DNA of 64,000 bases from positions 1 through 64,000 of the IMG/VR virus record IMGVR_UViG_3300032116_000001. One strand, given 5' to 3'. Source of the stretch: a virus. Below, piece by piece: positions 55,194 through 62,548 of the stretch. The position numbers were made by a program, and so were the translations under genes. A model generated the notes under the pieces. The model was not told where the DNA came from. It did no database searches and saw only the letters and a list, made by a program, of their open reading frames with translations. The first letter of the stretch is position 1. Every line of letters starts with the position of its first letter.

Positions 55194-55271
55194 TATATCC
55201 GATTAGGCCAATGTAAAAAGGGGATTGTTTATAAAAAAACCCCCGCATTTTCAAACACAATCGGATATATA
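55194..55271. promoter_or_regulatory. divergent C4 promoters
   Basis: Minus promoter for the RNA at 54962-55193 and plus promoter (ACCCCC, TATATA at about 55266) for the 55276 gene, without an intergenic element between them. Confidence 0.65.
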
Positions 55272-55275
55272 AAAT

Positions 55276-55674
55276 ATGACCGAAGTCTTTGGACAGACCA
55301 CAGTCGCCGAGGCACTGCACTCGTCAGTTCACGAAGTCGCAAATCTCATTCTTGACAAAGGTTACCAAATCTTTACAGCTGACTGCCGCCCCGACATTCA
55401 CTTCGCATGGCCCAATCGTGACTTTTACTTCACTGACGGGAAGCGCGTTGGATATTGCCAGTATGACAATCTCAATGGACTTGTATTTTGTCAAGTGTTG
55501 AAGGGTCATGGGTTTGGGAATGTCTACGATTATAAAAGCCCCCTGAGCGATTTAGTAGAAAAGACCCTAAACGAAATGCATGAACGACAATATCAAGACT
55601 TTGCAGAGTTTTTGGAATACAGAAAGCAAATTGGTGTACTGTATGAAGTGAAGTCTTTTGAAGTGAAGTTGTAA
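55276..55674 (+). CDS. hypothetical protein
   Basis: 132 residues (DIHFAWPNRDFYFTDGKRVG), the only plus-strand gene between 51.6 and 58.4 kb. Leaderless ATG. No family recognised. Confidence 0.68.
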   Translation: MTEVFGQTTVAEALHSSVHEVANLILDKGYQIFTADCRPDIHFAWPNRDFYFTDGKRVGYCQYDNLNGLVFCQVLKGHGFGNVYDYKSPLSDLVEKTLNEMHERQYQDFAEFLEYRKQIGVLYEVKSFEVKL

Positions 55675-55756
55675 ATCTCAGGGGCAAAATAAGCCCTTGA
55701 TATTTACTTTTATAACCAAAATGATCGTGCCACACAATCGTAGAAAGTTATAAAAA

Positions 55757-55777
55757 AGACTAGGGCAAGCCCTAGTC
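55757..55777 (-). terminator. terminator of the 55772 gene
   Basis: GACTAGGGC/GCCCTAGTC followed on the minus strand by TTTTTT. Confidence 0.8.
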
Positions 55778-55960
55778 CAAATCCTCAAGAAGTTCAGCGT
55801 CGCCTTCATCCATCTCGTTGTCAGAATACCATCGAGAAAATGGGATACTGGCTTTGAAATCTTCCCATGCTTGCCCCAATTCATCTGCTGAATTTACAGA
55901 GAATGATGCCGTATAAGCGGCACTACTGTCTTTATCACAAGCCCGAAAGATTCCAGTCAT
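55772..55960 (-). CDS. small acidic hypothetical protein
   Basis: 62 residues, acidic tail (NEMDEGDAELLEDLD). Leaderless ATG at 55960 after a C4 promoter. Confidence 0.64.
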   Translation of the reverse strand: MTGIFRACDKDSSAAYTASFSVNSADELGQAWEDFKASIPFSRWYSDNEMDEGDAELLEDLD

Positions 55961-56000
55961 GCCTTATATATCCGATTGGGACAAAACAAACGGGGGATTT

Positions 56001-56396
56001 TTAGATTTGACTCTCTCGAACAGGAATCCAGTTCTTTTGACGTTCAACTCTTTGGCCAAACTTACCAACCGTGGAAATCAACTCACGAAGTGAAGCGTAT
56101 CCCTTCTCTCGCTCATTGCCCTCGACAATCCCGTAAAACAGGAAGTCATGAGCCTCGGACTGGCGGGCAGTCGAATCTTCGGGGTGAATCATCACACCAT
56201 TTTCGTCCACGGGGCTGCCCTCGATTATAAACCATCGCCAAGTAGGAGCAACAAAGAACAGTTTCAAAACCACCATCGGATTCGGATTCGAGTCTTGAGA
56301 GTAGAGCGGAGGAAGAATGTCCAAAATCTCATCGGGGAGCAAGTGAGAAGCCTGCTTCATGAGTTCAGAGTAGGAAAGTTCAGCGGTGGTGGACAT
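56001..56396 (-). CDS. DUF2958 family protein
   Basis: 131 residues. LPPLYSQDSN, VVLKLFFVAPTWRWFIIEGS and FLFYGIVEGNEREKGYASLRELI form the DUF2958 signature. The family is frequent on plasmids and phages near antirestriction genes; function unknown. Leader with CAGAGG before ATG 56396. Confidence 0.8.
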   Translation of the reverse strand: MSTTAELSYSELMKQASHLLPDEILDILPPLYSQDSNPNPMVVLKLFFVAPTWRWFIIEGSPVDENGVMIHPEDSTARQSEAHDFLFYGIVEGNEREKGYASLRELISTVGKFGQRVERQKNWIPVRESQI

Positions 56397-56451
56397 TTTC
56401 TGTTAACCTCTGTCTTATATATCCGATTAGAATACGAAAGAAAGGGGTTTT

Positions 56452-56676
56452 TTATAATGAGCTTGGCCTATACTCACGGACCACAGGTGCATCATAGACA
56501 TCGTTGGAAATGTCACTCTGAAGGTCACCACAATCCATTATTTTGCTGCACTTATCAAAAAAAGATTTATCAATGCTTTCACCAAGAAGTTCAGCACACA
56601 AAGCCGCGACCTGAAAGTTGTATTCGCTCGGAACACCAGATTCAGCCATGAGCTTTAGGTTTCGCATTTTATCCAT
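56452..56676 (-). CDS. small hypothetical protein
   Basis: 74 residues, helical (FQVAALCAELLGESIDKSFF). C4 promoter with TATATG hexamer; ATG 56676. Confidence 0.64.
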   Translation of the reverse strand: MDKMRNLKLMAESGVPSEYNFQVAALCAELLGESIDKSFFDKCSKIMDCGDLQSDISNDVYDAPVVREYRPSSL

Positions 56677-56763
56677 ATTTTCATATATCCGATTAGAACA
56701 CGAAAAACAAGGGTTTTTTTATAATGATCGTGTCACACAATCGTAGAAAGCCATAAAGAAAAA

Positions 56764-56786
56764 GACCCGTCCATCCATGACGGGCC
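56764..56786 (-). terminator. terminator
   Basis: GACCCGTC/GACGGGCC with minus-strand TTTTTCTTT tail. Confidence 0.78.
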
Positions 56787-56789
56787 TTT

Positions 56790-57045
56790 CTTCCTCTTCT
56801 TTTTGTACTTGTATTTTTTTATTCTGGATTTTTGATAGAGTGTGACTTGGGAAACCCAAACAAGATACAAATGAAAATGGTTAATTACTCCATCCTCATA
56901 ATCTCTTGCATCTGATATACGCCCATCGTATACTTCGACACCGCTAAGTTTCAAGACAACGCGCCCGCCTTGCAAGGGACTCGAACCCAAGCTTCGATGT
57001 TAAACGTTTCTCAGATTGTGAAACTTAATTCACTATCACACTCTT
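56790..57045 (-). other. transcribed region of unclear coding status
   Basis: A minus C4 promoter lies at about 57047-57083, but no ORF starts at the leaderless position. An 85-codon frame from TTG 56990 has a Lys-rich tail (KKYKYKKKRKKG) and weak support. An 8-bp pair AAGTTTCA/TGAAACTT (56947 to 57027) encloses GGGTTCGAGTCCC, a tRNA T-arm-like piece. Could be a decayed tRNA, a small RNA or a broken gene. Confidence 0.35.
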
Positions 57046-57128
57046 CTTTATATATCCGATTAGAGCCATGCAAAAAGGGGATTTTTTAATGATCGTGGCG
57101 CACAATCGTAGAAAGTCATAAAAAAGAC

Positions 57129-57149
57129 GGATGCTCATATTGAGCATCC
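57129..57149 (-). terminator. terminator of the 57153 gene
   Basis: GGATGCTC/GAGCATCC, then minus-strand GTCTTTTTT. Confidence 0.82.
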
Positions 57150-57152
57150 AAT

Positions 57153-57353
57153 TTAGAGTCTGCGGTATACCGTTACCCCATTGCGATTATGAGACTTCAT
57201 ATAGCCTAGATTTTCCAGTTTTTCAAGTCTCTCAGCCAAAATCACATCATCAAAAGACACTTTAAGGGACAATTGATAGAGCGTTTTTCGCTCGTTGGTG
57301 CCACCGAATTGTCTCAGAATGGCATGGTCGTATGCGGTCAGATTCTTATCCAT
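57153..57353 (-). CDS. small winged-helix-like DNA-binding protein
   Basis: 66 residues: KTLYQLSLKVSFDDVILAER with EKLENLGYMKSHNRNGVTVY reads as a helix-turn-helix followed by a wing. Possible transcriptional regulator. Overlaps the upstream gene (TAATG). Confidence 0.62.
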   Translation of the reverse strand: MDKNLTAYDHAILRQFGGTNERKTLYQLSLKVSFDDVILAERLEKLENLGYMKSHNRNGVTVYRRL

Positions 57354-57571
57354 TAGGACACTCGCTCAAGCCGAATCACACCCGCATCATCGAGTTGCAT
57401 AAGTGCTGGGCAAACGACGTAAGACCTATTGCAGTAATAGCCGTCAGCAGGAAATGCAACACAATCCCCATGAACATCATGGTTTTGTTCGCGCCAAGGC
57501 ATCATATCCATGCCTTTCAGAAGTTCCTTGATGGCTTGCTTGAGAATGTCATTTTCTTCTTGAACCGTCAT
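57353..57571 (-). CDS. small hypothetical protein
   Basis: 72 residues, leaderless ATG 57571 from a C4 promoter. Coiled-coil-like start (QEENDILKQAIKELLKGMDM) then Cys-containing part. Partner of the 57153 gene. Confidence 0.64.
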   Translation of the reverse strand: MTVQEENDILKQAIKELLKGMDMMPWREQNHDVHGDCVAFPADGYYCNRSYVVCPALMQLDDAGVIRLERVS

Positions 57572-57636
57572 ATCTTATATATCCGATTAGACCACGAAAG
57601 AAAGGGGATTTTTAATCAACGGCGTAAACAGAAAAG

Positions 57637-57668
57637 TTTAGCCCCAACAAATAATTGTTGGGGCTAAC
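57637..57668 (-). terminator. strong terminator of the minus-strand RNA
   Basis: TTAGCCCCAACAA/TTGTTGGGGCTAA, then minus-strand ACTTTTC. Confidence 0.88.
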
Positions 57669-57812
57669 GACATGCCTATCTTGTCTTGGTTTTTGAGTTT
57701 TCAGTTACACTTTCTTTCTCATGCTGGTAAGGTTCGTCCAGCTACTATAAGGGCTACAGGGCCTGGTCATCGAGCACAATCTGAGTCTCGCGCTTTCCTC
57801 AGTCTTGTTACT
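57640..57812 (-). ncRNA. candidate small RNA on the minus strand
   Basis: About 170 nt between a minus C4 promoter (TATATA at about 57815-57820) and a strong terminator, with only a 20-codon frame. Contains CTGAG/CTCAG. A complete transcription unit without a convincing gene. Confidence 0.52.
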
Positions 57813-57888
57813 TTATATATCCGATTAGAGCCATGCAAAAAGGGGATTTTTTAATGATCGTGCCACATGATCACGGAAAGTCATAAAG

Positions 57889-57915
57889 AAAGACAGATAA
57901 CTTGTATCTGCCTTT
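57889..57915 (-). terminator. terminator of the 57924 gene
   Basis: AAAGACAGAT/ATCTGCCTTT stem; T-rich on the minus strand. Confidence 0.72.
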
Positions 57916-57923
57916 CCAAGTTT

Positions 57924-58328
57924 TCAATCCCCGATGGAGTAGTATTGTTTGAACACCACTACTTGAATGTTCGCCATTATGCAGTGAACAGAAATGTCCC
58001 CGCCCTGCCATGCATTGCCAATGTCATAAAGAACATTTGCAAGTTCGGAGTTTTCAAGCCCAGCCGTGGTGAAGAGATTGTATCTGACCGCACTGTAAGA
58101 CGCATTGCCCCAGGCCTCTTCAACATTTTGGATTCGATTGAACGCATTGTCGCTTGAAATGTCAATCCAAAGCCGCTCTCCATTTGACAAATCGGCGATA
58201 TAGTATTCTCCCCGATTGGTTACAACCTTGCGAATGGCATGATTCAGAAAGTGTTCGCCCGACCGCGTGGGAAGGATTTTTTCAGGCTGAGTAGGATACT
58301 CGGCTGTGATTGTGGGGACTTTGATCAT
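57924..58328 (-). CDS. hypothetical protein
   Basis: 134 residues (REHFLNHAIRKVVTN-type start; YYIADLSNGERLWIDISSDN). ATG 58328 has a leader with AGGTGGAAAG. No family recognised. Confidence 0.66.
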   Translation of the reverse strand: MIKVPTITAEYPTQPEKILPTRSGEHFLNHAIRKVVTNRGEYYIADLSNGERLWIDISSDNAFNRIQNVEEAWGNASYSAVRYNLFTTAGLENSELANVLYDIGNAWQGGDISVHCIMANIQVVVFKQYYSIGD

Positions 58329-58470
58329 CTTGACTTTCCACCTAGTTTATATATCCGATTAGAATACAAAAGACAAGGGATTTTTTTAATGATCGTGCCA
58401 CATAAAAACAGAAAGCCATAAAAAATCCCCTTTCTGCATGGCTCCAATCGAATATATAAAGAGAGGAACA

Positions 58471-58953
58471 ATGACTACTGAACAAGTCGCCGCCGCCCTC
58501 GCCACCAAGCGCAAGGGAACAATATTCACCCTTCGCGTTGCACGTCCCGCCAAACTTCGCGCTGGTTCGCGAGATATGGATATTGTCAAGGCTTCCGTTA
58601 TGCAAGGCATGGCGAACACTGACTATGCCAGCCGTGGCCCCGTTCGCGAAGCCGTGGCCCTGGGAGAACGTGATGCCCCTGCCCTGCCCAAGCATATTGA
58701 AAAGACATTCACGGAAAACGACGTGAAGTTTTGGAAAGGCCACAATGGCGAAATCTACTTGCCCGTTTGCCTTACGGGGAATCATGCCGAAGTCACCTGG
58801 CTTCAGGATGGCGAGGAAGTCAGCCTGGACGAAATCAAGGACCATCTGCTTGCTTCCGAATATGCAAGCCGCACCGATAAGGATGACCTTGCAGAACGCG
58901 GCCAAGTGCCCTTTATCGGCGTAAATGTCAAGCACATCGAATCGGTAAACTAA
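58471..58953 (+). CDS. hypothetical protein
   Basis: 160 residues from ATG 58471 with GAGAGGAAC upstream. N-terminal basic part (LATKRKGTIFTLRVARPAKL), C-terminal acidic part. More GC-rich than its neighbours. Confidence 0.7.
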   Translation: MTTEQVAAALATKRKGTIFTLRVARPAKLRAGSRDMDIVKASVMQGMANTDYASRGPVREAVALGERDAPALPKHIEKTFTENDVKFWKGHNGEIYLPVCLTGNHAEVTWLQDGEEVSLDEIKDHLLASEYASRTDKDDLAERGQVPFIGVNVKHIESVN

Positions 58954-58970
58954 GCCAGACCATAAAGACT

Positions 58971-58990
58971 AGGGGCGCAAGCCCCTTTCT
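58971..58990 (+). terminator. intrinsic terminator
   Basis: AGGGGC-GCAA-GCCCCT with a TTTCTTT tail. Confidence 0.85.
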
Positions 58991-59068
58991 TTATAACTTT
59001 CTATGATTGTGTGCCACGATCATTATAAAAATCCCCTTTCTTTTGTGTTCTAATCGGATATATAAAAC

Positions 59069-59176
59069 ATGAACAAAGGATTTACGCTCCCAGAACTTGT
59101 TTTCCTCATGCTTGGAGTTATTATCTTTGTCATCTTGACCCTTGCTGCTATTTACATCGGGATGCGAGTCTTTTGA
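59069..59176 (+). CDS. 35-residue prepilin-like peptide
   Basis: MNKGFTLPELVFLMLGVIIF then a hydrophobic stretch and a short basic end. The KG-FTLPEL sequence followed by a hydrophobic helix is the class III (type IV prepilin) signal: cleavage after Gly and Glu at mature position 5. The whole protein is only this segment. It could enter or poison type IV pilus, type II secretion or competence machinery. Leaderless from a C4 promoter; TGATG overlap with the next gene. Confidence 0.65.
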   Translation: MNKGFTLPELVFLMLGVIIFVILTLAAIYIGMRVF

Positions 59177-59502
59177 TGCCAGAAGTTATCAATGCAGAAA
59201 AATGGCTAAAGGCACCCAATAGACAGGGTAAATGGCTTTGCCTGACCGTGGGCTTCCAAAATTACGACCCACAAACAATCCGAGATTACGATGTCAATAA
59301 TGAACGTGATGGCGCAAGGGTGGTCAAAGCCGATTTCATCTACGTCCATTGGGCATATGACCAAAAGACCAAATCAAAGATTTTGCTCCAGGTGTATGCA
59401 CCGTTCACTTCCCGATGCCCGTCTATGCCACTGCCCGAAGATACCGATGCGGTAAAGTATTTCTATATCGGGCCTTTTGAACTTCCTTTTGACCAGCGAT
59501 AA
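59176..59502 (+). CDS. hypothetical protein
   Basis: 108 residues from ATG 59176 coupled to the prepilin-like gene. ADFIYVHWAYDQKTKSKILL and a hydrophilic N-terminus. As a partner of the prepilin-like peptide it may act in the same process. Confidence 0.65.
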   Translation: MPEVINAEKWLKAPNRQGKWLCLTVGFQNYDPQTIRDYDVNNERDGARVVKADFIYVHWAYDQKTKSKILLQVYAPFTSRCPSMPLPEDTDAVKYFYIGPFELPFDQR

Positions 59503-59542
59503 AAATCCCCTGTATTTTCAAACACAATCGGATATATAAGAT

Positions 59543-59713
59543 ATGCAGAACGTAGAAGGAACAAACACCTGGGTGGGCGAGACTGTGCCAATGCAGTTCG
59601 GACGCATGGCTGATGAATGTGGCGAACCGATTGACCATACCGCTGTCACTATCGTTGTCCCCGATTGCCTTGAACACAAAAATGTTCGCATCACCATTGA
59701 AGTCATTGAATGA
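59543..59713 (+). CDS. very small hypothetical protein
   Basis: 56 residues (FGRMADECGEPIDHTAVTIV), beta-rich. Leaderless ATG after the last C4 promoter that serves a gene. Confidence 0.62.
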   Translation: MQNVEGTNTWVGETVPMQFGRMADECGEPIDHTAVTIVVPDCLEHKNVRITIEVIE

Positions 59714-59887
59714 TGGGCAGGCAGTGACCACAATAAAAATCCCCCGTTTCTTATAAGGCAAAACCATATATAAGAGGAGGGGGCAAAAACCCCTACCCAC
59801 ATCCGACCACCAAGACCCTGTACCACGATCAACAACGATGATGATTATGATCGGGCACCCATGTGTCATGATCGCTGCTATAGTAGA

Positions 59888-60267
59888 GGGGGGGGTACTA
59901 AAACTTTTAGGTACCATAAGGAAGCGGTACGCCACCCCGTCATTTTTTCGATCATGCCAAAAAAATGGCCCCGATAGTTTCCCCGATCATAACTAATATT
60001 GTAGTTTACCCGATAGTTTTCTCGATCATAACCGATCAGAATCCACCCCGATAGTTTTCCCGATCATCTCGCCAGAGTAAGAAAAATAATTTGCGCTTAC
60101 TTTGCCCCCTATGATTATTTTTGTGATAGCAGGGGGGGTGGTAAAATTTTCGAGTAAGGTATCCCCCACCATTTCGGGAATCTTTCTATATATGTATATA
60201 ATTCTTTTCCCCGATCATAATTCTGATAGTGTATGGGGGGTATTGAAATTTTTCTTAAGGTATCCCT
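59888..60267 (+). repeat. three dispersed about 35-bp G-rich repeats
   Basis: Copies at 59888-59921, 60132-60167 and 60235-60266 share GGGGGG-TA-(N)-T-(N)-AAA-(N)-TTTT-(N)-TAAGGTATCC-like sequence, each after GATAG or TATAG. Confidence 0.7.
59969..60067 (+). repeat. three direct 22-bp repeats, 38-39 bp apart
   Basis: (C/A)CCCGATAGTTTTC plus CCGATCAT at 59969, 60008 and 60046; a rearranged fourth copy near 60209. Iteron-like spacing. Confidence 0.75.
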
Positions 60268-60287
60268 GGTGGGGCCTTGAGTATACG

Positions 60288-60322
60288 TGAGGAGATTAGA
60301 GTGTTTATTCTCCTCATTTTTT
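60288..60322 (+). terminator. intrinsic terminator
   Basis: TGAGGAGA/TCTCCTCA, then TTTTTT. Confidence 0.82.
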
Positions 60323-60355
60323 GATGCGAATAACTACGCTATTCGCATCAAGATA
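60323..60355. terminator. hairpin terminator
   Basis: Perfect GATGCGAATA/TATTCGCATC stem, flanked by T-runs/A-rich sequence. Confidence 0.7.
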
Positions 60356-60363
60356 TTTTGGGC

Positions 60364-60390
60364 TTTTAAAATGGCTTGTCCATTTTAAAA
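60364..60390. repeat. inverted repeat
   Basis: TTTTAAAATGG/CCATTTTAAAA just before the HD-domain gene; possible operator. Confidence 0.65.
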
Positions 60391-60438
60391 TTTGTTTGCG
60401 ATAAAAATGGTTTTCTTTTCGTAGTATTGTTTGTAGTT

Positions 60439-60975
60439 ATGTTTAAAATAGAAAGTCATTTATCTAAGTTGGCCGAGCATTTTTCTCGGCGCGTTCACAG
60501 TGAGACGGGCTGCACTTATGATGGTGTTGCTTATGACAAGCATTTGGATCATGTTTATGAAGTTTATTATAGATATTCTTATTTGCTTGATGATTCTGTT
60601 AAGACTTTCGTAGAGTGTGGAATTTGGCTTCATGATGTGATGGAAGACTGTCGTATTTCTTACGAGGAGTTATCTATTATGTTTGGTGTTGAAGTTGCTG
60701 ATTTGGTGTATGCGTTGACGAATGAGTTGGGTAAAACTCGATCTGATATTGTGAAGCGTACATATCCGAAAATCCGCGATCATGGTGATTTGGCTATTTT
60801 CGTAAAGCTTTGTGATCGTATTGCGAATACAGAGGCTTCTTTACGTGATGGTAATGAAAAGTACCGATCATTATATTTTCTTGAGTATTTTTATTTTAAG
60901 CAAGCTTTAAAGACTGATGCTTGGGATATCATGTGGCTACATTTGGATTCTTTGCATACGAGGCTTTGCGAATAA
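60439..60975 (+). CDS. HD-domain hydrolase, SpoT/MESH1-like
   Basis: 178 residues from ATG 60439 (TTG 60376 would translate the inverted repeat). HLDHVYEV, then WLHDVMEDCRISYEEL (HD with ED) and FVKLCDRIANTEAS (second metal Asp region) match the SpoT/MESH1-type (p)ppGpp hydrolase layout. It could remove host alarmone or another nucleotide. No C4 promoter. Confidence 0.75.
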   Translation: MFKIESHLSKLAEHFSRRVHSETGCTYDGVAYDKHLDHVYEVYYRYSYLLDDSVKTFVECGIWLHDVMEDCRISYEELSIMFGVEVADLVYALTNELGKTRSDIVKRTYPKIRDHGDLAIFVKLCDRIANTEASLRDGNEKYRSLYFLEYFYFKQALKTDAWDIMWLHLDSLHTRLCE

Positions 60976-60978
60976 TTT

Positions 60979-61524
60979 ATGCGTTATTTTTTTGACACTG
61001 AGTTTTTCGAAGACGGCAAGACTATTGATTTAATTTCCATTGGTGTTGTTGCTGAAGATGGCCGCACCTTTTACGCAATTTCTTCTGAATTTGATGTTGA
61101 TCGTGTATTAGATGATCCGTGGATGCGCGATCATGTTTGGTCTTTTATCAAGGATGATTACGAGCATGGAAATACTTTAAGCCGCGAGGAAATAGCTGTT
61201 AAGTTTTTAGATTTCGTTGCTCCTCACCATCACTGGGATATTTTGCATATGAATATTCTGCCATTTGATTCCCCTTATGATTCGGAGTTATGGGGATATT
61301 ACTGTGCTTATGATTGGGTGGCTGTTCGCCAACTATATGGCAAGATGATTAACGGTCCACGAGGATTACCTCATTATTGCAATGATATTATGCAATATCG
61401 CGGCAAGTTGGGTGAGATTGCTTTGCCTCGCATACCCGAAAAGGATCGGCATCATGCTTTAGCAGATGCTGAAGAAGTAAAGCTGATGTTCGAATATTTG
61501 CGTGAAATTGAGGCGAATAAATAA
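60979..61524 (+). CDS. RNase AS-like 3'-5' exoribonuclease (Rv2179c type)
   Basis: 181 residues. MRYFFDTEFFEDGKTIDLIS contains the DxE of DEDD exonucleases, and HHALADAEEVKLMFEYL near the end the HxxxD part. Rv2179c-type RNase AS trims adenylate-rich RNA ends. Co-transcribed with the HD gene (3 nt apart). Substrate here unknown. Confidence 0.8.
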   Translation: MRYFFDTEFFEDGKTIDLISIGVVAEDGRTFYAISSEFDVDRVLDDPWMRDHVWSFIKDDYEHGNTLSREEIAVKFLDFVAPHHHWDILHMNILPFDSPYDSELWGYYCAYDWVAVRQLYGKMINGPRGLPHYCNDIMQYRGKLGEIALPRIPEKDRHHALADAEEVKLMFEYLREIEANK

Positions 61525-61527
61525 GTT

Positions 61528-61568
61528 AAAATCTTCAAGAGAATTTATTTATTTCTCTTGAAGATTTT
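61528..61568. terminator. bidirectional terminator
   Basis: AAAATCTTCAAGAGAA/TTCTCTTGAAGATTTT between convergent genes. Confidence 0.9.
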
Positions 61569-61991
61569 CTTCCACCACGGTTGTGGATCATCAATTTTTG
61601 GTTTTGTGTTTTGTATAGGATCGGGGAATTTTGGATGAAAGATTTGTCTTTCATTTTCGATCATTGTTGCGTTATTAATTTGGTTAATCGCCCAGTTTGC
61701 TTTTTGTATGAGAAAGTCTTCAACTTTTGTTTTTTCTCTTTTTCTCTTACCCATTTCATCGATCATTTTAAAGTATGCTTCTTCGGCTTCTTCTGGCGTT
61801 GCGTTTGGAGAAATTCCTAATACATAGAATGGATTTTCTATAACTTGTGCCAATCTTTTCATTACATCCGTGGATGCTGTTTTAATAGCAAGTTGTTTTG
61901 TAATTTCGTCGGCCAATTTATAAAGCCCCATTGAATCCGCGATTTGTGCGAGTTCACAGTATTCATTTATAGAATTCAATGGGTTCATCAT
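61545..61991 (-). CDS. J-domain-like protein with EAD-type N-terminal motif
   Basis: 148 residues. Residues about 10-35 read CELAQIADSMGLYKLADEIT, followed by FYVLGISPNATPEEAEEAYF, which resembles a DnaJ helix I-II start, but the HPD motif is absent. Basic C-terminus (WWKKIFKRNK). Overlaps the upstream minus gene (TAATG). Perhaps virion-associated. Confidence 0.62.
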   Translation of the reverse strand: MMNPLNSINEYCELAQIADSMGLYKLADEITKQLAIKTASTDVMKRLAQVIENPFYVLGISPNATPEEAEEAYFKMIDEMGKRKREKTKVEDFLIQKANWAINQINNATMIENERQIFHPKFPDPIQNTKPKIDDPQPWWKKIFKRNK

Positions 61992-62512
61992 TACTGTCGA
62001 TTTTGGAGCGCCTTTTGGCTAGCAATTTGTGCATCAAATGCGCTAAGTGTTTTGATACCAAATTCGAGTGATTGTTTGCTTGATTTCAGATGTTGTTCAA
62101 GCGCGGCTCTTGTTTCTGATACGTTCTTGCCTTTTCTTGTGATCGCGTCGAATGCCCAGCCAAGATATCTTTTAATAAGTTCATTTTCTGGAGTAGTGGC
62201 TTGTGCTGGTTGCTGTGCATTGGGATTTTGCATAAAGTTCTGCAAAGACTGAGGGGCTTGTACATTTGCTGGCAATGTGTATACGGGACTGGCTAGAGCA
62301 GGAGTTTGAGGAATATTCACCGATCTTAAATCAACTGGTGCCAATGGATTGTAGGAATTTTGCTGTGGCATTTGTTGTGTAAACGGCATGGGGCTAAATT
62401 GCGCCACTCTTTTCATAACATCCGTGACTACATCTGCTTCTTTGGTCATATTTTGATTATCGAGATCAGATGCGATCCCTGCCAGAGTTTCGAGAATATC
62501 TTTGTTTTCCAT
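61991..62512 (-). CDS. Pro/Gln-rich protein with EAD-type N-terminal motif
   Basis: 173 residues from ATG 62512 (GTG 62521 alternative). N-terminus LAGIASDLDNQNMTKEADVV matches the helical motif of the endolysin and the 61545 protein, then a Pro/Gln/Asn-rich linker (40-105) and a helical C-terminal domain. Looks like a structural or virion-associated protein. Confidence 0.64.
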   Translation of the reverse strand: MENKDILETLAGIASDLDNQNMTKEADVVTDVMKRVAQFSPMPFTQQMPQQNSYNPLAPVDLRSVNIPQTPALASPVYTLPANVQAPQSLQNFMQNPNAQQPAQATTPENELIKRYLGWAFDAITRKGKNVSETRAALEQHLKSSKQSLEFGIKTLSAFDAQIASQKALQNRQ

Positions 62513-62548
62513 TTTTATCACCGTGGAGAAGTTATTATATATTTTCTT

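Larger units (their letters stand above)
59735..60438 (+). other. repeat-rich non-coding boundary region
   Basis: About 700 bp without a credible gene. It holds a final C4 promoter (TCCCC near 59742, TATATA near 59768), three G6-containing repeats, three GATAGTTTTCCCGATCAT repeats and three hairpins. Upstream genes use C4 promoters; downstream genes do not. May be a regulatory boundary or a replication origin. Confidence 0.6.

Noticed and set aside
56940-57030. minus-strand tRNA
   Set aside because: GGGTTCGAGTCCC looks like a T-arm, but no matching acceptor or anticodon arm could be built.
61545-61991. true DnaJ co-chaperone
   Set aside because: The HPD tripeptide required to stimulate DnaK is missing, so only J-like similarity is claimed.
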